Origin: Leptospira stimsonii
Lineage (GTDB): Bacteria; Spirochaetota; Leptospiria; Leptospirales; Leptospiraceae
Assembly (NCBI RefSeq): GCF_003545875.1
Contig: NZ_QHCS01000001.1
Location: 1,127,501 to 1,191,500 of the forward strand
Direction: 5' to 3'
Length of the DNA stretch: 64,000 nucleotides
The translations under genes and the position numbers were made by a program. The stretch's first letter is position 1; each line of letters opens with the position of its first letter. The notes beneath the pieces are model-generated. The model had not been told where the DNA came from. It saw only the letters and a program-made list of their open reading frames with translations, and did not search any database. Positions 43,125 to 52,619 of this stretch are shown in pieces.

Positions 43125-44012
43125 TTAAGTATTTGTTGTATTGTCCGTTGGCGGGGGAGTTTCCTTTTCTCCGAAAAAGAATTTCTTGATCACTCCGAAA
43201 CCTCCGATGACAGCTAACGCGATCACCTTCCAGAATTTTAAGAGTAAAGCAAAAATCCCGGCTTTTGCCAATACCTTTCCTGCAATCAATCCTCCGATTC
43301 CGTAAGCCGCAACCGTATCCAATCCAGGATTAAAATCGGCGTATCGACTTCCTTCGTTGAATTCCGTGGAATTTACGATCGCATCCAATTCTTGATTCAC
43401 CTGCGGAAGTTTGTCGATGTCGGCGATCACGTTTAAAACCAAAACTCCCTTTCTCCCCAACATTCGAATATTGTAATTGAGCGTATCGATTTCGCTTCCT
43501 TCGAATTTGAGGGTTTTGGCCCAGTGTAATTTTTTCGTTTTTTCGTCGTAGAAAGGCGGAGACGCCCAGCCGACAAGCTCCACGCTTTGATAGCCTTCTT
43601 TTTTTCGTTCTTCGTTGGATTCTTTCGTATCTTCCTTCATCTCATCCAAAAGGTCGTCATAGTTCATATCCTTGGCGTCGTCGTCTTTGATATAACCTTC
43701 TTCCGAAAAGGCGATCGTGATTGCGAATGTGAAGTTCGCGCTGGTCGGAGTTTCATTTTTTAGGAATAACATTCCAAGCGGTTCGGAACCGGGCGGGTTT
43801 CCCCATACGTTTTCCAATACGAGTTTGCTTTGTTTTCCGTCGATATAACGAAAATGAGGTGGAACCGTCAGAGTTGCGAGATTGTCGCCTAAGACGATTT
43901 TGCCGGTTTGGTACTTTAGGTTTTTGACGATTTGATCCGCCTCTTCGTTTTGCTGTGGATACAATGCAAAAGAGAGGAGCATCAAGAACGTTGCGATGGT
44001 TTTATTTTTCAC
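43125..44012 (-). CDS. DUF2167 membrane protein
   Basis: 295 residues with a signal peptide (ATFLMLLSFALYPQQ). The family core is FTFAITIAFSEEGYIKDDDA, then KDMNYDDLLDEMKED, ELVGWASPPFYDEKTKKL, HWAKTLKFEG and LNYNIRMLGRKGVLVLNVIA. A C-terminal pair of hydrophobic segments (GGLIAGKVLAKAGIFALLLK, then VIALAVIGGFGVI) anchors it. Function is unknown; DUF2167 proteins are exported membrane proteins in Gram-negatives. The next upstream gene on the same strand is 57 bases away. Confidence 0.88.
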   Translation of the reverse strand: MKNKTIATFLMLLSFALYPQQNEEADQIVKNLKYQTGKIVLGDNLATLTVPPHFRYIDGKQSKLVLENVWGNPPGSEPLGMLFLKNETPTSANFTFAITIAFSEEGYIKDDDAKDMNYDDLLDEMKEDTKESNEERKKEGYQSVELVGWASPPFYDEKTKKLHWAKTLKFEGSEIDTLNYNIRMLGRKGVLVLNVIADIDKLPQVNQELDAIVNSTEFNEGSRYADFNPGLDTVAAYGIGGLIAGKVLAKAGIFALLLKFWKVIALAVIGGFGVIKKFFFGEKETPPPTDNTTNT

Positions 44013-44069
44013 TGAGATCTCCTATGGTTTTGTGTAATCGGAATTCTAATTTCAAAATGATTGAGTCGC

Positions 44070-45227
44070 TCATTCTAACTGCTTAAGTTTATCGAGAGTG
44101 GTTTGAAGATATTTGTATTTTTGAATGTTGTCGCCGAATAATTTTTCCAACACAAGTAGCCTTTGATATAATTCAGCGTGTTGGTTTTGGAGATCGTATT
44201 TGGATTGGTCCACAATTTTATCATGGACCGTATCCACGTTTCGAATCGCCTGTGGAGCAAATTGAAGAAAAGAATAGAACGGTACAATTTGTTGATATTG
44301 ATTCCAAGGATCCGCCTTATTGTCTAGAGCCGTCGCGAGGAGTTGATCCAGGGTTCTTTCGATCAATCGAATCTTTTCTTCGTAAGAGAGTTTAAAACCG
44401 GAGACATTATAGAGATAAGCCGCAAGCGACATGTCATGACCGAGCGCCGCGTATGAAAAATAATTTAGGTTATCCTTTTCAAAACTCGTGGAAAGAAGAA
44501 CTTCAAACGGAGTGAGTTTATACTTAGGATTCTTCTTAAGATATTTTAGAATGAATTGGGATTCTCGATTGTAAGAATCCAACTCGTATAAGTATTTTTC
44601 AAGTGCGCTCGTCGCGCTCAAGTCCACAAAACGATCCGGATCGTCGAAATAACTTTTAGAATGCTGACATTCGTGGACAAAGGCGGATAATACGATCGAA
44701 GGATGTGTCTCGTAGAGTTCCAAAAGATACGGGCTGAGATAGATACTCGGATCGGGATCTTCTTTGCTACGAATGGAAAACGCGGCGGAACCGAAAATAT
44801 CCCGGTCCATATCTTCTCGGATTCCAACCCGCAAAACCCCGCTTCTGAGCTTCGTGATCGATTCCTTAATCAGAAGATATACGTCGTCCGTTTCGTTCTT
44901 TTGATTTTTAAGAACTAAATTATCCAGATCGTTTATGATCGAATGAACCGCGTTAACTAACCTTATTTGTTCTTTGGAAAGAGTTTCGGCAAAACAAGGT
45001 GATGAGGCGATAAGAATGCATACGATAAGAAGAACAGGGAAGGCGTTCGTTCTTGAAGGTCCTGCATTTTGGGAAGAAGAATTGGATTTTCTAAAAAAAG
45101 AACTTTTGCGGTCGCGCTTTCGAAATACGGAACTTCCTCGATTCTTTCCTTTGTTCCGTAAGGTGGAAGAAAAAAAGATCATTCCAAATAAGGTTTGAAT
45201 CCAACGATAAAAAATAGAGATTCTCAT
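44070..45227 (-). CDS. Exported protein with HExxH motif, putative metallopeptidase
   Basis: 385 residues. A basic N-terminal extension of about 60 residues precedes a signal-like segment (FPVLLIVCILIASSPCFA). The mature region contains SIVLSAFVHECQHSKSYF, in which HECQH fits the HExxH zinc-peptidase pattern, with LYELDSYNRESQF about 35 residues later as a possible third ligand region. The family cannot be named. The start is uncertain because the N-terminal extension is long for a signal peptide; an internal non-ATG start near the hydrophobic segment is possible. It precedes the DUF2167 gene and may be cotranscribed. Confidence 0.6.
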   Translation of the reverse strand: MRISIFYRWIQTLFGMIFFSSTLRNKGKNRGSSVFRKRDRKSSFFRKSNSSSQNAGPSRTNAFPVLLIVCILIASSPCFAETLSKEQIRLVNAVHSIINDLDNLVLKNQKNETDDVYLLIKESITKLRSGVLRVGIREDMDRDIFGSAAFSIRSKEDPDPSIYLSPYLLELYETHPSIVLSAFVHECQHSKSYFDDPDRFVDLSATSALEKYLYELDSYNRESQFILKYLKKNPKYKLTPFEVLLSTSFEKDNLNYFSYAALGHDMSLAAYLYNVSGFKLSYEEKIRLIERTLDQLLATALDNKADPWNQYQQIVPFYSFLQFAPQAIRNVDTVHDKIVDQSKYDLQNQHAELYQRLLVLEKLFGDNIQKYKYLQTTLDKLKQLE

Positions 45228-45515
45228 TTCCGATCCTATACTTGGAATTTTAAAAACCGATTCGAGCGCTTTTAAAAAATCTTAAAAAATGAAACAGTCA
45301 AGAAATTCTTTCTAATTCATATGAAACAGGGAGAAAGGATCTGCGTTTTTTGCTTTTTCGAAAGTCTGTGTTCGAAATCCTTTTTTAGTAATATTCAAAA
45401 CCAATTCCATCCCCGTCATACTTTGAATAAAAAAAGAAGAGTTGAACTCAATTTTAACGCGACACTTGTATGCCGAAAACGTGTATCGAACGAGTTAGAG
45501 AAACGTTCAGGAATT

Positions 45516-46364
<849 letters not shown>

Positions 46365-46377
46365 AGTTTGGACAGGG

Positions 46378-46411
<34 letters not shown>

Positions 46412-46478
46412 TATCAACCGAGAATAGAATTGGGGGGAAAAGAGAGAAAAACCCCAAATTCTCAAAAAGAGGGAATTT

Positions 46479-46658
46479 ATGAATATCAACGGAAACACCA
46501 ACCAGAGTTTACTTTTGGAGAGGGTAGCCAATCTACCTCGAGAAATTTTTCAGGCACAAAGCGACTTGAATCGAAAGATGCTCAACCTTGCTGTTGAGGC
46601 TGGAGTCCAGAATTCCAAAGAAGAAGGACAGAGAAGAATTCTGGACCTTTACGCCTAA
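46479..46658 (+). CDS. Small protein, 59 residues, unknown function
   Basis: A short gene below the usual ORF length cut-off. AGAGGGA stands 4 nt before the ATG. The product begins MNINGNTNQSLLLERV and continues with a strongly amphipathic helical stretch (LNRKMLNLAVEAGVQNSKEE), ending DLYA. The stop codon abuts the stop of the crotonase gene on the other strand. Base and codon use look coding, with no rare runs. The shape is reminiscent of short motility-associated helical proteins, but no family is claimed. Confidence 0.65.
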   Translation: MNINGNTNQSLLLERVANLPREIFQAQSDLNRKMLNLAVEAGVQNSKEEGQRRILDLYA

Positions 46659-47486
46659 TCAGTTTTGATTGTAGAGGGGACGTTTGCGCTCCTTGAACGA
46701 TTGCAACGCTCCTCTAAAATCTGCAGAATCTAAGAAACTCGAATTCCAAAGCGCCACGTAGTTCAGACCGGCTTCTAAGGGTTTTCCTTCCGAATAACGC
46801 ATTACGTCTTTTACTCCGGAAACGACCAACTTCGGATTCTCCGCGATTTCCTTCGCAGTCGCCAAAGCCACGCTCATCATTTCTTCTTCGGTTTCAAAAA
46901 CCTTCGTAACAAGGCCGATTCTTTCCGCTTCCGGGCCGTCGATGTCTTTCCCGGTAAGAGCGAGTTCTCTCGTATGTCCTTGTCCGATGATCGAAGGAAG
47001 ACGATTGATGGATCCCATATCGGCAACGATCGCCACCTTGGCTTCCCGGAGAGAAATGGAAGCATCGACCGTCGCATAACGAATATCGCATGCAGAGATG
47101 AGATCCAAACCTCCTCCGATGCAGTGTTTTTGGACCGCGGCGATCGAAGGTTTTGGAGAATTATAGACGGCGTTGATACCTTTTTGCATTCTTAGAATGA
47201 GGTCGAAAAATTTTCTACGATCGTCTCCCAAAGGGGCCTGGATCGACGCTCCGAATTGTTCGAAAAAGGACTCCAGATCCAAACCGGTAGAAAACGATTT
47301 TCCACGGGCCGCGATGACAAATGCGTGAATCTGTGGGTTGGAATTGATTTCCTCAATGGCGTCCGGTAGATCCCTCCAAAAAGGCCAGTTCATTGCGTTT
47401 CTTTTTTCAGGGCGGTTCAAATAGAGAATTGCGGTTTTGTCTTCAGGTCTTTCGACGATCTCAAAAAATTCGAATTTGGTTTTCAT
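46659..47486 (-). CDS. Crotonase-family protein, resembles delta(3,5)-delta(2,4)-dienoyl-CoA isomerase
   Basis: 275 residues. Crotonase features are LNRPEKRNAMNWPFW, the oxyanion segment ARGKSFSTGLDLESF and the second oxyanion segment KHCIGGGLDLISACDIRYA. The active-site segment LREAKVAIVADMGSINRLPS has Glu and Asp where mammalian ECH1 has its two catalytic acids. The C-terminal LNYVALWNSSFLDSADF also matches the ECH1 branch. It would act in beta-oxidation of unsaturated fatty acids. It is a single leftward gene. Confidence 0.85.
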   Translation of the reverse strand: MKTKFEFFEIVERPEDKTAILYLNRPEKRNAMNWPFWRDLPDAIEEINSNPQIHAFVIAARGKSFSTGLDLESFFEQFGASIQAPLGDDRRKFFDLILRMQKGINAVYNSPKPSIAAVQKHCIGGGLDLISACDIRYATVDASISLREAKVAIVADMGSINRLPSIIGQGHTRELALTGKDIDGPEAERIGLVTKVFETEEEMMSVALATAKEIAENPKLVVSGVKDVMRYSEGKPLEAGLNYVALWNSSFLDSADFRGALQSFKERKRPLYNQN

Positions 47487-47563
47487 CTCGGTCAGTCTGG
47501 GAGGGAAAAAAATTCTTACAAGTCATTCCTGGACTGAAGAAACGCTGGACAATCAATATTATA

Positions 47564-47578
47564 TGAGAATGATTCTCA
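47564..47578 (+). promoter_or_regulatory. Fur-box-like palindrome
   Basis: TGAGAATGATTCTCA is a perfect 7-1-7 inverted repeat resembling half of a Fur/PerR operator. TATTAT just upstream (47557-47562) could be a -10. It lies 18 bases before the start of a small ORF. Confidence 0.5.
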
Positions 47579-47596
47579 ATATCGAGGAGAGAGAAG

Positions 47597-47776
47597 ATGA
47601 TCATCAGTTGGGATAAGATTCGACACCAGCATCCGAAGGAAGAATGGAAAGAGCTTCTCTGTAAGGTGGATTCATCCTTGGAAGAAAGAGAGCGAGGGGA
47701 GTTCCCGCGTTTTTTCCGAAAAGACTTTGTGAAAGAGGCGGATTTTTCCGAGAAACGAAGGAGTTCCTACTTTTAA
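47597..47776 (+). CDS. Possible small protein behind a Fur-like box
   Basis: A 59-codon frame, below usual length cut-offs, starting ATG at 47597 after GAGGAGAGAGAAG. The product begins MIISWDKIRHQHPKEEWKEL and is very charged. Two GGAGTTCC repeat copies form the middle (ERGEFPRFF) and the end (RRSSYF, with the stop inside the repeat), so the C-terminal half may be repeat-derived. Either a short regulated protein or a truncated gene invaded by repeats. No family is recognised. Confidence 0.4.
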   Translation: MIISWDKIRHQHPKEEWKELLCKVDSSLEERERGEFPRFFRKDFVKEADFSEKRRSSYF

Positions 47777-48053
47777 GGAGCCGGGAAGAACGCTTAGTTA
47801 GTTTGACTTCTAAAGTGAAGCGGGAACTCCTCGTTCTCGCTTAGATCGAGAAACGAAAGTCAGGAATCGGAGCTCCTTCGAAGTTCCAATCCTTTGAAGC
47901 TGTCCCTCAAAAACCTATTCTCAAAATCTCGGTTCGATTCTTTCGTATCCAGCTTCGATCGAGAAAACCTTCAGGGAAAAAGAAATCTTGAAAGGAGAAA
48001 ATAGAAAGCCTTCCGACGCGATTTTAAAAAATGGAAACGAATTGTTTTCGAGC
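47777..48053. other. Short gap with one repeat copy
   Basis: One GGAACTCC copy (GCGGGAACTCCTCG) at about 47820; nothing else is recognised. Confidence 0.35.
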
Positions 48054-49433
48054 TTAGGCGGAAGCCGGGAAACGGAGTTTTACACAAGCCCCTTCTTGAT
48101 TGAGAAGGTCGACTTTTCCTCCGATTTGTTTCGCGAGAGATTCGACTAAGGAAAGGCCAAGAGAACTCGGATTTCGATTTCTTAAAGATTCTTCCGGAAG
48201 TCCGTTTCCGTTATCCGAAACTTCCAGAGTCAGCATATCATTCTCTCTGGTAAAATGAATTCGAATCGCACCCGCCTTTGAATCCGCAAGTCCATGTTTT
48301 AAGGAATTTGTGATGAGTTCGTTGATGATCAAAGCCAGATTCATTCCGATTTCCGCTTTCACCTTGGATTCTTGAATATTCAATTCAAGGCGAACCCTTT
48401 CTCTGTTTACTTGATAGATTTCAAAAAGGGCATCGGTGAGTTTTTTTACATAGAGTTCGAAACTGATCGAAGAAAGATCCTTGCTCTCGTAAAGAATTTC
48501 ATGGAGAAGGGCAACCGCTCTCAAACGATTTTGGCTTTCCCGTAAGACTTCATTTGATTCTCCGTTCGTCTGACCGGAACGAAGGCTGAAGATGGAAGAG
48601 ATGATCGTAAGATTGTTTTTGATTCTATGATGAATTTCTTTCAGATAAGTGTCTTTTTCGCCGGCGGTGCTATTCTGCTCTTTTGTTCTTAGGATATTAA
48701 AGGTCCCGGTAAGTTTTTCTTCGGTTCCTAGGATGGGAGAGCTCTGGAAAAGGACTTCTTGGAGAATTCCGCTTTTAGAAACTAGGATAAGATTTCCATT
48801 CTCTTTCGGTAGGCGAGAATGGATCACTTCTTCCACCAAATTCTCAACTGCATCTCCGGTTCTATTCTTAAAATGCAAAACATCTTGGATCGGTCTTCCA
48901 AGGTTTTCTTCGTATTTACAGCCGGTAAGTTTTTCCGCCGCGGGATTCATAAAAAGAAGAAATCCGTTTTCGTCGGTCGTGACGATTCCAGCGCCGAGTT
49001 GATCTAAGGCGCCTTTCAGTTTTTCCTCGGTCTGTTTGGATCTCTGTTCGATTTCGTTTTTATAAAGTGCAACTTCAATGGAAGAACGGAGTTGATCCGA
49101 TTCAAAGGGCTTTACGATATATCCGAGGGGTTGCGTTTTTTTTGCACGGTCCAAGGTATTTTCGTCTGCATAGGCGGTAAGATAGATAACGGGGGTATGA
49201 AAGCGATTTCGAAGGACTTCTGCGGTCTCGATTCCGTCAAGATTCCCCTCGATATTGATGTCCATTAGGACGAGGTCCGGATGATTTTCTTCCGCCTTTT
49301 GAATGGCCTCTTCCCCGGAGGATGTGATTCCGACGAGTTCGTAACCCAACTTTTTGAGCTTTTGGCCAAGATTGACAGCGACGATGATTTCGTCCTCAAC
49401 GACCAAAATTTTGGGTTTCTGAAGCATATTCAT
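48054..49433 (-). CDS. Receiver-PAS-histidine kinase (HisKA_2 type)
   Basis: 459 residues, cytoplasmic. Receiver domain about 8-122: VVEDEIIVAVNLG, phospho-acceptor Asp in LVLMDINIEG, Lys in GYIVKPFESDQL. A coiled linker (NEIEQRSKQTEEKLKGALDQ) leads to a PAS domain (about 145-255, GIVTTDENGFLLFMNPAAEK). The kinase core has phospho-His region YLKEIHHRIKNNLTIIS (HisKA_2), then an HATPase with LIINELITNSLKHG (N box), VSDNGNGLPE (G1) and GLSLVESLAKQIGG (G2). A hybrid with the receiver first suggests it is itself the target of another kinase. It is monocistronic. Confidence 0.92.
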   Translation of the reverse strand: MNMLQKPKILVVEDEIIVAVNLGQKLKKLGYELVGITSSGEEAIQKAEENHPDLVLMDINIEGNLDGIETAEVLRNRFHTPVIYLTAYADENTLDRAKKTQPLGYIVKPFESDQLRSSIEVALYKNEIEQRSKQTEEKLKGALDQLGAGIVTTDENGFLLFMNPAAEKLTGCKYEENLGRPIQDVLHFKNRTGDAVENLVEEVIHSRLPKENGNLILVSKSGILQEVLFQSSPILGTEEKLTGTFNILRTKEQNSTAGEKDTYLKEIHHRIKNNLTIISSIFSLRSGQTNGESNEVLRESQNRLRAVALLHEILYESKDLSSISFELYVKKLTDALFEIYQVNRERVRLELNIQESKVKAEIGMNLALIINELITNSLKHGLADSKAGAIRIHFTRENDMLTLEVSDNGNGLPEESLRNRNPSSLGLSLVESLAKQIGGKVDLLNQEGACVKLRFPASA

Positions 49434-49836
49434 TAGTTACTAAGAATAACCGCGAATTCAACAAGATATTTTGTCAAAATACGGAAAAAGTTATGGTAAA
49501 ATTGTGTTTTCGCATTTGAGGAGTTCCTCATGCCTTTCCCACTCTTTCTCGGAGGCTTTTCGGGAAAACAAAAAAAGGGCGGTTAAAACTTACGCTCCTG
49601 TCGATTTTTAGACGGATTTTCGACCTTGAAGTCAGGAAACCGCTCTTTAAGTTCTATAAAAGTTTCAGAAAAAGTTATCACTGCAAAGGGTTCGAAATTC
49701 ATTCGAAGGCTCTTTGGATGAAATGGAAAATCGAGACTGCAATCTTATAATTCCATCATTTTTCGGACATAGTATTTATTTCCATAGGAAGGTGAGTGCT
49801 ACTTTTATCAAATTCGTTTTTTTCTGTTTATATAGC
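49434..49836. other. Intergenic region upstream of divergent regulators
   Basis: No gene is seen. One weak repeat copy (GAGGAGTTCCTCATG, about 49519) is present. The stretch is AT-rich toward the marR-type promoter. Confidence 0.35.
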
Positions 49837-49866
49837 TTGACTAGATACGTATGGTTGTAATATACA
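49837..49866 (+). promoter_or_regulatory. Likely promoter of the MarR-family gene
   Basis: TTGACT (49837-49842) and TATACA (49861-49866) are 18 nt apart. A start point 7-8 nt after the -10 would fall at or next to the ATG (49874). No Shine-Dalgarno is present, so the mRNA is probably leaderless. Confidence 0.55.
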
Positions 49867-49868
49867 AC
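49854..49868 (+). promoter_or_regulatory. Likely MarR operator overlapping the -10
   Basis: A perfect inverted repeat GTTGTA-ATA-TACAAC covers the -10 element directly ahead of a MarR-family gene, the usual layout for autorepression. Confidence 0.6.
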
Positions 49869-49873
49869 TATTA

Positions 49874-50326
49874 ATGGATGACTTTCAAATCGAAAAGACC
49901 TTAGGGTATCGAATCAATCGATGCGCGATCGTAATGAAACAAGCTTTGCAAGAGCGATTTGCAAGCGCTGGCTTCACGATTACTCCTGAAGAATGGATTC
50001 TTTTAAACCGTCTTTGGGAGAATGACAAAATGACCCAGAACGAATTATCTCAGAAAACCATAAAAGACAAAACTACGGTAACTCGGTTTCTAAACGATAT
50101 GGAGAAAGATGGGTTGATACGGCGAGTTACTTCGACCGCCGATCGACGAAACAATCATGTTCATCTTACTGCGAAAGGTCGAAGCCTAAAAGAAAAACTG
50201 ATTCCTATCGCAAAATCAGTGTTAGCTGATTCTGTTGCGGGTCTGGATACGAAGGCATTGGAGATCACTCTAAATTCTCTTATGGAAATTGAAAAAAATA
50301 TGACTAAATCGAGAACAACTGAATGA
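49874..50326 (+). CDS. MarR-family transcriptional regulator
   Basis: 150 residues with the winged-helix core: FTITPEEWILLNRLWENDKM, then TQNELSQKTIKDKTTVTRFL (recognition helix), DMEKDGLIRRVTSTADRRNN (wing with the conserved DRR) and HVHLTAKG. It should bind its own promoter through the palindrome at 49854-49868. The HXXEE membrane gene lies 36 bases downstream and is probably controlled with it. The inducer is unknown. Confidence 0.92.
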   Translation: MDDFQIEKTLGYRINRCAIVMKQALQERFASAGFTITPEEWILLNRLWENDKMTQNELSQKTIKDKTTVTRFLNDMEKDGLIRRVTSTADRRNNHVHLTAKGRSLKEKLIPIAKSVLADSVAGLDTKALEITLNSLMEIEKNMTKSRTTE

Positions 50327-50362
50327 GGAAGAATTTTATGAATAAGAAAGAGGAAACTTATT

Positions 50363-51028
50363 ATGGAATCTAATTTTTGGAAAAAAAATCTAAATGCGAT
50401 ATTCGCCGCTACGTTCGTCGTTTTCGCGTCTACGGTGGGTTACATGAAAATTGGTTTACAACCGGTGATCATCGTAGGTGGTGCGGGAACGATCGGGTTC
50501 ATATTTTGGTATTTTACCTATTTACAATCTCCGGTTGAACCAAAGGTGATACTTCCGCTCTTCATACTCACTGTAACCGGCTTAGAGATCCATATGATAG
50601 AAGAATACTTGACCGGTTTCGGACCTGCCATGAGTCGTCTTTTCGGTATCCCATGGAGCGAACCCGGATTCATTATCGTTTTTATGTCGATCGGACCAAT
50701 CCTTTATACTCTGACTACTTTAGGCTTGTTCTACAAAATCCCTATTGCCGGATTTGTTGCCTGGTTTATTTTTATCGGCCCAGGATTCGCTGAGTTCACT
50801 CATTTTATTTTCCCTTTGATCGAGCCGAAACTTTTACCTTTTGATTCAACTCCTCTCACTCAAATCATTGGTGGGGTATTGATAAAAGATATGCCGAATT
50901 ACTATTATAAGACTTTGGGTCATTATTATTTTTCGGGTCTCTACACCGCTGTACTTCCTATGATTCCCGGAGGATATGCGATCATTCGATTGGTAAAATA
51001 CGCTCGAGAGCTGAAACAAAAGGATTAA
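50363..51028 (+). CDS. HXXEE-domain membrane protein
   Basis: 221 residues with about six membrane spans. The family motif is GLEIHMIEEYLTGF (HMIEE), and later conserved-looking His residues occur in FAEFTHFIF and YYKTLGHYYFSGLYTAV. AGAGGAAA is placed 6 nt before the ATG at 50363. Function of the family is not established; linkage to a MarR repressor suggests a stress- or compound-inducible membrane enzyme or carrier. An 11-codon overlapping frame starting at 50338 could be a coupling leader. Confidence 0.82.
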   Translation: MESNFWKKNLNAIFAATFVVFASTVGYMKIGLQPVIIVGGAGTIGFIFWYFTYLQSPVEPKVILPLFILTVTGLEIHMIEEYLTGFGPAMSRLFGIPWSEPGFIIVFMSIGPILYTLTTLGLFYKIPIAGFVAWFIFIGPGFAEFTHFIFPLIEPKLLPFDSTPLTQIIGGVLIKDMPNYYYKTLGHYYFSGLYTAVLPMIPGGYAIIRLVKYARELKQKD

Positions 51029-51098
51029 CCGCTTGGCCGTTCACTGACAATTCGATGAGGGATTCGAAAAAGAAATTGAGTTCCTCTCGAATTCTAAC

Positions 51099-52166
51099 TT
51101 AATTTCTCAAAACGAAGTTTTCGCTCCCGGAAGACTTCCGAATGAAGAGTCTTTTTTCCGCCTTCACCCCCAGAAGGATTTGATAAATGTCCGTGAGGAT
51201 CGGTTTGGAAGAATAGTATCCGTGTCCCATCGAAACAAAAGAAGAATCCACGGGATTTACGTTGATGACGTCGATTCCGGGAACGAGACTACAAGATCCC
51301 AATCTTCCACCTTGATTTACGGTCGCCGAGGCTTGAAGCGCGCTGTCTCCCGGAGAACAATAGAGAGTGATTCTTTTTGCGGTCTTGGAGAGTTTGTCCG
51401 TCATCAACCTGAATTCTCCGGAATCAAAATCCGGTGCGTTGAGAATCAATTCTTTCAAGATGGGTTCTTTTGTTTCCTTACCAATTTCGGCTAACGCAGG
51501 TAAAACAACCTGATGTCCCATCGAGTGAACGATTAGGTGAACTTTTTTACCGAGAGATTGTAAGGACTTTAGGAAATTCTTAAATTCTTCTCTCGAACTT
51601 CTCGCGGACAGAAGATTTTTCTCGTATGTTCCTTTTACAAGAACTTGATTGAGAAGTCCCCCCTCGCTCCCGGCTGGCCAGCTAAAGATCACTATTTTAC
51701 CCGGAAACTTGAGATCGTATCGAATTTGTCCTCCTCTCAGAATCGCTTCTTCAAAACGAACGTTGAATCCGTGGACGAATACGAGTACTTCGTCGAAGGG
51801 ATCTTTTTTCAAATCTTCTAAAAAGTTTTCCTGTTTTTCAAATGCCTTGTGACCCAGAAATTGAAATAGAGTTTCTCTACTTCCTAGTCCGCTCGGAAGA
51901 GCTCCGACTTCGTGATTTGCAGGAACGTTTACGATACAATATCCCGTTTTGAGGTCTTTGCTTCCGTTCGTGAGAAAATAAGAATCGTTGCATCCGATCT
52001 GCGCGTCCGGATTTTGAGTTCTTATCGTAGCATAGTAAAGGTTTAGAGTTTCCGTTTGATCGTATGATTTGATCAATCTTTGATCGATGAGCTCTTCGAT
52101 CGTAGGCGTTTTACAATTTCCGATCAGAAGGACGAGAAATAAAAATGACGTGATCGTATGTTTCAT
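51099..52166 (-). CDS. DUF900-type alpha/beta hydrolase lipoprotein
   Basis: 355 residues. The signal peptide ends in FLVLLIGNC (Cys18), a lipobox of the LipL41-like LGNC kind known in Leptospira. The hydrolase core is EVLVFVHGFNVRFEEAILRG, then GKIVIFSWPAG, nucleophile elbow VHLIVHSMGHQVV, ELILNAPDFD, and a late His in SMGHGYYSS. DUF900 proteins are predicted esterases or lipases of unknown substrate. It is a single leftward gene. Confidence 0.85.
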   Translation of the reverse strand: MKHTITSFLFLVLLIGNCKTPTIEELIDQRLIKSYDQTETLNLYYATIRTQNPDAQIGCNDSYFLTNGSKDLKTGYCIVNVPANHEVGALPSGLGSRETLFQFLGHKAFEKQENFLEDLKKDPFDEVLVFVHGFNVRFEEAILRGGQIRYDLKFPGKIVIFSWPAGSEGGLLNQVLVKGTYEKNLLSARSSREEFKNFLKSLQSLGKKVHLIVHSMGHQVVLPALAEIGKETKEPILKELILNAPDFDSGEFRLMTDKLSKTAKRITLYCSPGDSALQASATVNQGGRLGSCSLVPGIDVINVNPVDSSFVSMGHGYYSSKPILTDIYQILLGVKAEKRLFIRKSSGSENFVLRN

Positions 52167-52492
52167 ATTGGAAACCCTCCATCAGACTTTCGAGTTGAAA
52201 ATCAAATTCTTAATTTTCCATGGAAGAATTTAGTTTTTTCTAAGGAAAGAATTTTCGGCGGGAATTTCATTCCCTCAAGAATCGTTTTTAAAAAGTTCAA
52301 TCGGATTTCAGGAATGTCCCGATTTATTTTTTGAAATTTCCACTTTTGATGGAGAAGTTGCTCTCGGGTGGAAGTCCCAATCACTTTTTCTCCCGCTCCA
52401 AGTCGAAATGAAATCCTCCTATGGAGCCCGAGATGTATTTCTCGAGACGTCGGAATTACAACAGGGATTTTTCTAAAGAAACTGCTTAAAAA
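52167..52492. other. Intergenic region upstream of the DUF900 gene
   Basis: No gene is recognised. It contains the presumed promoter of the leftward DUF900 gene and ends at the terminator of the M23 gene run. Confidence 0.35.
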
Positions 52493-52510
52493 CGGACTTT
52501 AAGTCCGGAG
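52486..52510 (-). terminator. Terminator of the leftward envelope gene run
   Basis: On the minus strand the CGGACTTAAAGTCCG hairpin (52493-52507) is followed immediately by five Ts. It lies about 110 bases past the M23 peptidase stop and shares its hairpin with 24995-25015 and 42885-42899. Confidence 0.75.
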
Positions 52511-52619
52511 CGACTATCCAACGGAGAATTTTTTTTTTAGGAATCGAAGAGGGAAGGTTTGTTTGTTACAATACGAAAAGTAGGATCACCCACTTTTTCA
52601 AAGTTTATTCGGAGAAAAC

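Noticed and set aside
50338..50373. 11-codon leader peptide before the HXXEE gene
   Set aside because: It has a plausible ribosome-binding site, but chance is likely at this length; mentioned only within the HXXEE entry.
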